A stretch of DNA of 5,493 bases from Chitinophaga pinensis (GTDB lineage Bacteria; Bacteroidota; Bacteroidia; Flavobacteriales_D; Crocinitomicaceae): the NCBI GenBank assembly GCA_945868555.1, contig CAMBMC010000183.1:1-5493 (forward strand), given 5' to 3'. Shown here piece after piece: positions 1 to 5,094 of this stretch. Each line of letters opens with the position of its first letter. The stretch's first letter is position 1. The notes below the pieces were generated by a model, which saw nothing but the letters and a program-made list of their open reading frames with translations, made no database searches and was not told the origin of the DNA. The translations under genes were made by a program, and so were the position numbers.

Positions 1-822
1 CCTGGTATGACAGCGCAGTCGGATACAGTATATTTTTATGTGTACGCAGCGCATCTCAAAGCCGGAAATACAGCTGATGATATTGCGCAAAGAGGAAGCG
101 AAACTTCTGTGTTAAAGAGTTACTTATTGACGCGTGCTTATGCTGAAAATACAGTCGTCACAGGTGATATGAACGTTTACAACAATTCTGAAGCGGCATA
201 CATCAATCTCACTGGATCTACCCAAGCCAACCTATACGATGTAGTAGGAAGTGGTATCTGGCATGCGAATGCCTTTTACAAGATGCATTTCACGCAGAGT
301 ACACGCACAGTAGCTATCGATGGTGGGTCAACGGGTGGAATGGATGACCGTTTCGATATGATTTTGTTTTCGGATGATATGCAAACCGGAACCAATGGTG
401 CAAAATACATTTCTGGCTCATACCGCGCTGTTGGACAAGATGGTTTGCGCTTGAACAGTTCGCTTCTTAACCCGGTGAATAACTCTGAACCAACGAATGT
501 AATCAATGCATTGTATTACATGAGCGACCACCTTCCTGTGTACATGGAAGTGGCTGTTGGTGGTAACGTAGGTTTAGACGAAGTATCAAATAATCCATTG
601 AAAGTTTATCCAGTACCAGCGAATGATGTGCTCTATATCAAGGTGAGTGCCGCTGTGAAATCAATCGATTTGGTTGATTTGTCCGGACGGATTTTCACCT
701 TGTCTACTGATATTTCTAGCGATGTTATGAAAATTGATGTGTCCGTTTTTGCTACGGGAACTTATATTCTTCACGTCGAAACATCCATCGGTTCTTACAC
801 AGAACGCATCATCATCGAGTAA
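1..822 (+). CDS. Secreted EEP-family nuclease/phosphatase with T9SS sorting domain (3' part; 5' end outside window)
   Basis: The frame is open from base 1, so the gene starts upstream; the Met at base 7 is internal. The visible 273 residues are the C-terminal half of an endonuclease/exonuclease/phosphatase (DNase I-like) domain followed by a sorting tail. EEP motifs, numbered from base 1: AAHLKAG (His18), GDMN (Asp56, Asn58), DDRFDMIL (about 115-122) and SDHLPV (Asp176-His177, the usual C-terminal catalytic pair). From about residue 197 a linker leads into a Por-type domain: LKVYPVPANDVLYI, then GTYILHVE and the terminal YTERIIIE. Proteins with this tail are exported by Sec and then by T9SS to the cell surface or medium. 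Family members cleave nucleic acids or other phosphodiesters and phosphomonoesters. The substrate here cannot be told, but the 5'-nucleotidase genes directly downstream favour a nuclease. The stop overlaps the next start (TAATG), suggesting translational coupling. Confidence 0.9.
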   Translation, partial: PGMTAQSDTVYFYVYAAHLKAGNTADDIAQRGSETSVLKSYLLTRAYAENTVVTGDMNVYNNSEAAYINLTGSTQANLYDVVGSGIWHANAFYKMHFTQSTRTVAIDGGSTGGMDDRFDMILFSDDMQTGTNGAKYISGSYRAVGQDGLRLNSSLLNPVNNSEPTNVINALYYMSDHLPVYMEVAVGGNVGLDEVSNNPLKVYPVPANDVLYIKVSAAVKSIDLVDLSGRIFTLSTDISSDVMKIDVSVFATGTYILHVETSIGSYTERIIIE

Positions 823-1523
823 TGCGTTTCGGAATCATTGCGCTGCTCGTTCTTTTTGTTGGTGCCTGTGCATCCACAGATACGCTTGCGGTGCATCCGG
901 AAATGTTGCCTATAAAATCTGATTCACTTTCTTCCAATGCATTAACTGCCATTATCAATCCTTACCGCGATTCGTTGCGGGGTGAGATGGATCGGGTAGT
1001 GGGATTCTCTCCCATGAATATGATCGCCACTCGGCCGTCGTCTCCCTTAATGAATTGGGTGGCTGACGCCATTTTTGCTGACCAAACGCGCACTGTTCGT
1101 CTCGGTACTCCAACTTTTTGTTTGCTCAACAAAGGCGGAATACGTTCGACCATCAACAAAGGAAATATCACCTTTGGCGATGTGTTTAAGTTGATGCCCT
1201 TCGACAATCAAATTGTGTGGGTGCAATTGCCCATCGAATGCATAAAAGATATCGAAACCTATGTTCGGGCATCGGGAGGAGAACCCATCGCCAATGCGCG
1301 CATTGAAAACGGAAAGTTGCTGATCAATGGAATGCGAGATGATGCCACACATTTTTGGGTGATTACCTCCGACTATTTGATGAATGGTGGGGACAAAGCC
1401 ACGTTTTTCAGCAAGCGAACGGAGGTCAACAAAACAGGTCGATTGGTGCGCGATGCAATTATGAGTGAAATCGAGTTCATCGGAACAATAAGCGCAGATA
1501 CAAGCGTACGCATTACTTTTTAA
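822..1523 (+). CDS. 5'-nucleotidase C-terminal (substrate-binding) domain lipoprotein
   Basis: A 233-residue protein holding only the C-terminal domain of 5'-nucleotidases (UshA/CD73 type), which binds the nucleotide base and ribose in full-length enzymes. It starts with a lipoprotein signal: hydrophobic residues 3-13, then the lipobox V-G-A-C with Cys16 as the lipidated residue. The residues after the Cys (ASTD) do not match the acidic surface-export signals described for Bacteroidota lipoproteins, so a periplasm-facing location is my guess. Family motifs are intact: NKGGIR (103-108), GNITFGDVFKLMPFDN (114-129) and YLMNGGDKATFF (185-196). There is no metallophosphatase domain, so it should not be catalytic alone; the catalytic half is the next gene, one base away. 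The ATG at 822 is supported by the signal sequence and by the one-base overlap with the preceding stop. No Shine-Dalgarno is visible, consistent with coupled translation. It is the complement of the next protein rather than a fragment, since it has its own export signal and a clean end. Confidence 0.9.
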   Translation: MRFGIIALLVLFVGACASTDTLAVHPEMLPIKSDSLSSNALTAIINPYRDSLRGEMDRVVGFSPMNMIATRPSSPLMNWVADAIFADQTRTVRLGTPTFCLLNKGGIRSTINKGNITFGDVFKLMPFDNQIVWVQLPIECIKDIETYVRASGGEPIANARIENGKLLINGMRDDATHFWVITSDYLMNGGDKATFFSKRTEVNKTGRLVRDAIMSEIEFIGTISADTSVRITF

Positions 1524-1524
1524 G

Positions 1525-2427
1525 ATGGATAGAAGATTATTTCTCGGAACCGGAATTTTGGTTACAGGTGGCGTGTTGATTTCACCGACACTCTTGGCCG
1601 CAGAAAATACAAAGCGCCTGAAAAAGGTAACCATCCTTCATACCAACGATACCCATTCCAATATCGACCCCTTTCCCGACAATCACGCCAAGTTCCCGGG
1701 AATGGGAGGTGTCGAGAAGCGCATGGAGCTGATTGAGAAAATTCGTTCCGAGGAAGAACATGTATTGCTTTTGGACTCCGGAGACATCTTTCAAGGAACC
1801 CCCTACTTCAATAAATATAAAGGCGTACTGGAAATGAAATGCATGACAGCCATGGGCTACGATGCGGCGACCATGGGCAATCACGATTTCGATGGTGGAA
1901 TGGACGGATTTCTCAAGGCGATTGAGCATGCTGATTTTTCCTTTTTGTGTGCAAACTATGACTTCACCGATACATTACTGAATAATAAGACACAAGGCAC
2001 CAAGATTTTCAAAAAAGGAGGCGTTAAAATAGGTGTTTTTGGTGTGGGAATCGAGTTGAACGGATTAGTTCCTGAGACCATTTACGGCAAAACACAGTAC
2101 CTTGACCCGATCAAAATGGCCAATGAATGTGCGCTCGAATTGAAAAAGAAGGGTTGTGATGTGATCATTTGCTTGTCACACTTAGGCTATGAATATGCTC
2201 ACGAGCAAGTGTCCGATAAGGCTTTGGCGGCAAATAGCGAACACATTCATCTTATTCTTGGTGGACATACTCATACCTTTTTGGCTAAACCAACGCAAGT
2301 GAAAAATCGAACAGGGAATACGGTGTTGATTAACCAAACAGGCTGGGGCGGAGTACATTTGGGACGTCTTGATTTTTATGTGGATGATCAACTGTTCGCG
2401 AAAAAAGAAATGGTCGTGGTGCAATAA
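1525..2427 (+). CDS. 5'-nucleotidase N-terminal metallophosphatase domain protein, probable Tat substrate
   Basis: A 300-residue calcineurin-like metallophosphatase matching the N-terminal catalytic domain of 5'-nucleotidases. All metal and active-site motifs are present: HTNDTHS (Asp42, His44), GDIFQG (Asp87), GNHDFD (Asn119, His120), SHLGYE (His219) and GGHTHTF (His248, His250). Such domains bind two metal ions and hydrolyse phosphate esters, typically nucleoside 5'-monophosphates. The N-terminus (MDRRLFLGTG, then a hydrophobic stretch to about residue 26) resembles a twin-arginine signal, implying export of a folded, metal-loaded protein to the periplasm. The chain ends just after the catalytic domain; the C-terminal domain that full-length UshA-type enzymes carry is supplied by the preceding gene. 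That gene stops one base before this ATG, so the two are almost surely co-translated and probably form one enzyme. Substrate specificity (nucleotide or other phosphoester) is not visible. The 45-base gap and possible promoter downstream suggest the operon ends here. Confidence 0.92.
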   Translation: MDRRLFLGTGILVTGGVLISPTLLAAENTKRLKKVTILHTNDTHSNIDPFPDNHAKFPGMGGVEKRMELIEKIRSEEEHVLLLDSGDIFQGTPYFNKYKGVLEMKCMTAMGYDAATMGNHDFDGGMDGFLKAIEHADFSFLCANYDFTDTLLNNKTQGTKIFKKGGVKIGVFGVGIELNGLVPETIYGKTQYLDPIKMANECALELKKKGCDVIICLSHLGYEYAHEQVSDKALAANSEHIHLILGGHTHTFLAKPTQVKNRTGNTVLINQTGWGGVHLGRLDFYVDDQLFAKKEMVVVQ

Positions 2428-2444
2428 AGCGTTGGAATTTGCAT

Positions 2445-2452
2445 TAACTTCG
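2445..2452 (+). promoter_or_regulatory. Possible Bacteroidota -7 promoter box upstream of the beta-barrel gene
   Basis: TAACTTCG differs at one position from the TAnnTTTG -7 consensus used by the primary sigma factor of Bacteroidota. It lies 20 bases before the ATG at 2473, in the only sizeable gap among the plus-strand genes. No TTG -33 element is found at the usual 19-21 base distance, so the call is weak. The same octamer occurs upstream of the lpd gene on the other strand. Confidence 0.33.
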
Positions 2453-2472
2453 TTCACACAAAAACAACAACC

Positions 2473-3192
2473 ATGATTAAGCAAATGTCTATTCTCTTGC
2501 TAAGTACTCTAACGTTTGGTGCGATGGCGCAAGATCAAAAAGTGGTTATTATCGATAAAGGGTCAAGCTACAATGCACCGAAAAAACGCAAGGATTTACT
2601 TGTTACCAACAACCTCAATATCATCAAATTTAACCCGCTACAATTGTTGGTCGGTGAAATTAACCTTGGCTACGAGCGCGTGTTGAATGAAATGTCGAGT
2701 GTGGATTTCGAAATTGGTCCAACCTTATCGAATGTGCGTTTGAGCGTTGCCGGGAGCCATTATTTTGATCCGGTTTTTGGTCCAAGTGTCGAAAGAACTT
2801 CGGGTGTTGGATTTTTCTTTGGAACAGGTTACCGCATGTATCCACTTCGCGGTGGATTGGCACCAAACTGGTTTTATATATCCCCTGTGTTTAAATTCCG
2901 CCAAATGAATTATGGATTCCGCGATTATTCCGATCTACTTCCCGATGTTAAGGGAAGTGAAAAGGATTTCAACTTCTCCTTTAACTTCGGATCCCAATTT
3001 TGGTTGGAAGAGAAATTCTCTTTGGATGTATTCGCTGGAATTGGTTTGGCTTACGAGAGCTATAAAGATTACTTCTTAACATCGGTTTACAACGGAACAA
3101 CAGGCTTGTACGATTATCAATGGAAACAGGAGAACTACAGCGGTGTGCGTATCTTGTTCACCGGAGGTGTGAAGATTGGTATTGCGCATTAG
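2473..3192 (+). CDS. Outer-membrane beta-barrel-like protein of unknown function
   Basis: A 239-residue exported protein that I cannot assign to a named family. Residues 1-19 form a classical Sec signal peptide (positive Lys3, hydrophobic core ILLLSTLTFG, AMA before Gln20). The mature part begins with a charged stretch (about 20-47, rich in Lys). It then has alternating aromatic and polar segments typical of small beta-barrels: LLVGEINLGYERVL, VGFFFGTGYRMYPL, WFYISPVFKFRQMNYGFRDY, FNFSFNFGSQFWLEEKFSLDVFAGIGLAYES and the final VRILFTGGVKIGIAH. The opening of the barrel (INLGYERVLNEMSSVDFEIGP) resembles the DUF3575/OmpA-barrel-like proteins common in Bacteroidota, but this is by eye only. Likely location is the outer membrane. 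There is no Shine-Dalgarno before the ATG; the leader just upstream is A/C-rich. The 45-base gap makes it probably a separate transcription unit from the nucleotidase genes. It faces the lpd gene across the repeat-filled intergenic region. Confidence 0.8.
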   Translation: MIKQMSILLLSTLTFGAMAQDQKVVIIDKGSSYNAPKKRKDLLVTNNLNIIKFNPLQLLVGEINLGYERVLNEMSSVDFEIGPTLSNVRLSVAGSHYFDPVFGPSVERTSGVGFFFGTGYRMYPLRGGLAPNWFYISPVFKFRQMNYGFRDYSDLLPDVKGSEKDFNFSFNFGSQFWLEEKFSLDVFAGIGLAYESYKDYFLTSVYNGTTGLYDYQWKQENYSGVRILFTGGVKIGIAH

Positions 3193-3201
3193 GGGTAAAG
3201 G

Positions 3202-3236
3202 AATTACTAATTATTAATTACCAATTACGAATTACA
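3202..3236. repeat. Tandem heptamer array, AATTACN x5
   Basis: Five uninterrupted 7-base units follow the beta-barrel stop by nine bases: AATTACT, AATTATT, AATTACC, AATTACG, AATTACA. Only the sixth and seventh positions vary. The array is strictly in register over 35 bases. Confidence 0.85.
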
Positions 3237-3242
3237 AGTTTG

Positions 3243-3265
3243 GTGGCTGAGTTTCTCGAAGCCAC
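3243..3265. repeat. Compact imperfect inverted repeat (hairpin)
   Basis: GTGGCT (3243-3248) and GAG (3249-3251) pair with CTC (3255-3257) and AGCCAC (3260-3265) around a TTT loop, giving nine base pairs with a two-base GA bulge on the 3' side. It is not followed by a clear T-run, only TTTT four bases further on. It may be a short intergenic repeat element or a weak terminator for the beta-barrel transcript. Confidence 0.6.
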
Positions 3266-3270
3266 GAGTT

Positions 3271-3327
3271 TTCGAAGAACGATTAAATCTTTTGTCCTAA
3301 TTCTTAGTCTTAAAATCTTAATATCCT
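3271..3327. repeat. TCGAAG module plus TCYT array, copy A
   Basis: TTCGAAGAAC (3271-3280) is followed by TCYT words starting at 3288, 3295, 3302, 3308, 3316 and 3324, with spacings 7, 7, 6, 8, 8. The segment 3308-3325 (TCTTAAAATCTTAATATC) recurs nearly unchanged at 3487-3504 and 3606-3623. The first 21 bases match 3581-3601 at 18 positions. This is the longest of three imperfect copies of one composite block. Confidence 0.75.
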
Positions 3328-3355
3328 CAAGAGCTTTCATATCGTAGTTGGCCCC

Positions 3356-3390
3356 AACTCGTAACTCGTCATTAGTAACTCGTAACTTTT
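3356..3390. repeat. Tandem heptamer array, AACTCGT-type x5
   Basis: Five in-register heptamers: AACTCGT, AACTCGT, CATTAGT, AACTCGT, AACTTTT. The third and fifth are diverged. The first unit overlaps the right arm of a small inverted repeat (AGTTGG at 3346-3351, CCAACT at 3354-3359). The reverse complement ACGAGTT also occurs once at 3264-3270. Confidence 0.8.
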
Positions 3391-3395
3391 TGAAG

Positions 3396-3458
3396 TCTCT
3401 TGTCCTAATTCTAGTATTTCAGAACATAGACCGCTTCGCTGATGGAAGATAGAACATG
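3396..3458. repeat. TCYT heptads followed by GAACAT-type heptads
   Basis: Units starting at 3396, 3403, 3410 and 3417 (TCTCTTG, TCCTAAT, TCTAGTA, TTTCAGA) keep a strict 7-base step. The 13-base word TTGTCCTAATTCT is identical to one in copy A. GAACATA follows at 3422-3428, then a spacer with CGCTTCGCTG, then the heptamer pair GAAGATA, GAACATG at 3445-3458. The array types thus run into one another. Confidence 0.65.
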
Positions 3459-3469
3459 GATTTACTATG

Positions 3470-3533
3470 TCGAAGATTGAACAGAGTCCTAAAATCTTAA
3501 CATCTTGATGTCTTTTTCAGAACAAAGAACATG
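3470..3533. repeat. TCGAAG module, TCYT octamers and GAACAWR heptamers, copy B
   Basis: After TCGAAGA (3470-3476), TCYT words start at 3487, 3495, 3503 and 3511, an exact 8-base step (TCCTAAAA, TCTTAACA, TCTTGATG, TCTTTTTC). Two heptamers follow at once: GAACAAA (3520-3526) and GAACATG (3527-3533). TTTCAGAACA at 3515-3524 repeats 3417-3426, so the order of modules is the same as in the preceding block. Confidence 0.75.
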
Positions 3534-3580
3534 TATCTAGAGCTTCGTTCTTCGTCAAACTAAAGCAAAATCCCAAGCAG

Positions 3581-3637
3581 TTCGAAGAACAATCAAGTCT
3601 TATCATCCTAAAATCTTAATATCTAAACGTCCTTTTT
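3581..3637. repeat. TCGAAG module plus TCYT octamer array, copy C
   Basis: TTCGAAGAAC (3581-3590) leads into TCYT-like words starting at 3598, 3606, 3614, 3622 and 3630, an exact 8-base step over five units (TCTTATCA, TCCTAAAA, TCTTAATA, TCTAAACG, TCCTTTTT). The array ends seven bases before the lpd stop codon, so it lies in the lpd 3' untranslated region. GTTCTTCG at 3547-3554 is an inverted match to CGAAGAAC at 3583-3590. Confidence 0.78.
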
Positions 3638-3644
3638 ATTTATC

Positions 3645-5036
3645 TTACAAGTGAATCACTTCACCATACGCCATGGCGGCTGCTTCCATAATCGCTTCGG
3701 ACATCGTAGGGTGGGGGTGAACGGTTTTAATGAGTTCTTGACCTGTTGTTTCTAGCTTGCGCACGGCAACACATTCAGCAATCATTTCAGTAACATTTGC
3801 ACCAATCATGTGTGCACCCAACAATTCGCCATATTTTGCGTCAAAGATCAATTTTACGAATCCGTCTTTTGCACCGGCAGCACTAGCTTTTCCCGAAGCA
3901 GAGAATGGGAATTTACCTACTTTAAGCTCATATCCCGCGGCTTTTGCTGCTTTTTCAGTATAGCCAACAGATGCGATCTCTGGTGAACAGTACGTACATC
4001 CAGGGATGTTGTTGTAATCCAAAGGCTCTGGGTGGTGTCCTGCGATTTTTTCTATGCAAATGATTCCTTCTGCTGAAGCGACATGTGCCAATGCAGCAGA
4101 TGGGATTACATCACCAATGGCGTAGTACCCGGGGATGTTCGTTTGGTAGTATTCATTCGCCAAGATACGTCCTCGATCAACCACGATTCCAAGGTCTTCA
4201 AGACCAATGTTCTCAATGTTTGCTACTATACCGGCGGCAGAAAGAACAATATCACATTCTATTTTCTCTTCGCCTTTGGCTGTTTTGATGCTTACTACAC
4301 ATCCTTTTCCAGAAGTATCAACAGACTCAACTGATGCATTAGTCATAATATTGATGCCCATTTTTTTGAATGATTTCTCCAATTGTTTGGACACATCTTC
4401 ATCTTCAATGGGAACGATGCCGGGCATGTATTCAACAACGGTTACCTCTGTGCCAATGGCATTGTAGAAGTAAGCGAACTCCACACCAATCGCACCTGAA
4501 CCAACAACAACCATTTTCTTTGGCTGCGATTTCAAGGTCATGGCTTGACGGTACCCTATGATTTTTTCACCATCCTGTGGCAAGTTTGGCAAAGCGCGTG
4601 AACGCGCTCCTGTTGCGATGATAATTCCTTTATCTGCGGCATATTCAGTCACTGTTCCATCTTCAGTAGTAACGGCTACTTTTTTGCCTGCCTTCAATAC
4701 CGCATTTCCCATGATCACATCGATCTTGTTCTTTTTCATGAGATACTGAATTCCGTTGCTCATTCCGTTGGCAACACCGCGGCTGCGGTCAATCATTGCA
4801 CCGAAGTCTACTTCTGCATCCTTCACTGTAATTCCATAGTCTGCGGCGTGTGTGAGGTATTCAAATACATTGGCACTTTTCAAAAGCGCTTTTGTTGGGA
4901 TACATCCCCAGTTCAAACAAATTCCACCCAGTGACTCACGCTCAACAACTGCAGTTTTAAGTCCAAGCTGTGAAGCACGAATTGCAGCGACATACCCACC
5001 GGGACCGCTTCCTACTACTATAATATCGTAATTCAT
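3645..5036 (-). CDS. lpdA: Dihydrolipoamide dehydrogenase (E3)
   Basis: A 463-residue flavoprotein disulfide reductase, the normal length for E3. It reoxidises dihydrolipoamide on the lipoyl domains of pyruvate, 2-oxoglutarate and branched-chain 2-oxoacid dehydrogenases, and on the glycine cleavage H protein, passing electrons through FAD to NAD+ in the cytoplasm. Visible in order: FAD-binding GSGPGG (9-14); redox pair in GGICLNWGCIPTKALLKS (Cys40, Cys45); ATG (141-143); NAD-binding VVGSGAIGVEFAY (from about 177) followed by an acidic VVE; second FAD motif AIGDV; and dimerisation-domain HPHPTMSE with catalytic His442 and Glu447. The NWGCIPTK variant and HPHPT ending identify E3 rather than glutathione or mercuric reductase. 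I chose the ATG at 5036 because the FAD fold begins at residue 3. The frame is open 47 codons further (to 5177), but that extension overlaps the upstream gene and is unlike any E3 N-terminus. No Shine-Dalgarno is visible. No E1/E2 genes are adjacent, so which complex it serves is open. Confidence 0.97.
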   Translation of the reverse strand: MNYDIIVVGSGPGGYVAAIRASQLGLKTAVVERESLGGICLNWGCIPTKALLKSANVFEYLTHAADYGITVKDAEVDFGAMIDRSRGVANGMSNGIQYLMKKNKIDVIMGNAVLKAGKKVAVTTEDGTVTEYAADKGIIIATGARSRALPNLPQDGEKIIGYRQAMTLKSQPKKMVVVGSGAIGVEFAYFYNAIGTEVTVVEYMPGIVPIEDEDVSKQLEKSFKKMGINIMTNASVESVDTSGKGCVVSIKTAKGEEKIECDIVLSAAGIVANIENIGLEDLGIVVDRGRILANEYYQTNIPGYYAIGDVIPSAALAHVASAEGIICIEKIAGHHPEPLDYNNIPGCTYCSPEIASVGYTEKAAKAAGYELKVGKFPFSASGKASAAGAKDGFVKLIFDAKYGELLGAHMIGANVTEMIAECVAVRKLETTGQELIKTVHPHPTMSEAIMEAAAMAYGEVIHL

Positions 5037-5059
5037 AATCGAAATTGTAAATGTTGCTG

Positions 5060-5067
5060 CGAAGTTA
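5060..5067 (-). promoter_or_regulatory. Possible Bacteroidota -7 promoter box upstream of lpd
   Basis: Read on the minus strand, TAACTTCG lies 23 bases before the lpd ATG, within the 58-base gap after the RND gene. It is one mismatch from TAnnTTTG, and AT-rich sequence precedes it, but no TTG -33 element is found at the usual distance. It would give lpd its own short leader, independent of the upstream pump gene. Confidence 0.33.
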
Positions 5068-5094
5068 CATATTTTTCTTTGCCTTGCGACTTCC

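Larger units (their letters stand above)
3193..3644. other. Gene-free repeat mosaic between convergent genes
   Basis: This 452-base stretch lies between the converging stops of the beta-barrel gene and lpd. No plausible gene is present. Nearly all of it can be parsed into short degenerate tandem units of 7 or 8 bases, one compact hairpin (3243-3265) and recurring TCGAAG modules (3256, 3272, 3470, 3582); the parts are listed separately. No classical hairpin plus T-run terminator is evident for either flanking gene, so whatever ends transcription here must be the repeats or an unconventional signal. Confidence 0.75.

Noticed and set aside
1047..1634. 195-codon minus-strand open frame opposite the two 5'-nucleotidase genes
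   Set aside because: Both genes on the plus strand have full family motifs across this span; the reverse frame is an uncoded shadow with no recognisable domain.
822..2427. A frameshifted or broken single 5'-nucleotidase gene
   Set aside because: The domains are in reverse order and each has its own export signal, start, stop and intact motifs, so one mutation cannot explain them.
3120..3347. 75-codon plus-strand open frame running from the end of the beta-barrel gene into the repeat region
   Set aside because: It overlaps the real gene in another frame and its second half translates heptamer repeats; no start signal or domain is seen.
3346..3359. AGTTGG-CC-CCAACT inverted repeat as an intrinsic terminator
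   Set aside because: The stem is only five or six pairs and no T-run follows on either strand; it partly reflects the AACTCGT repeat itself.
3193..3644. CRISPR array or classical attachment site
   Set aside because: Units are 7-8 bases without unique spacers of constant length, and no cas or integrase gene is nearby.
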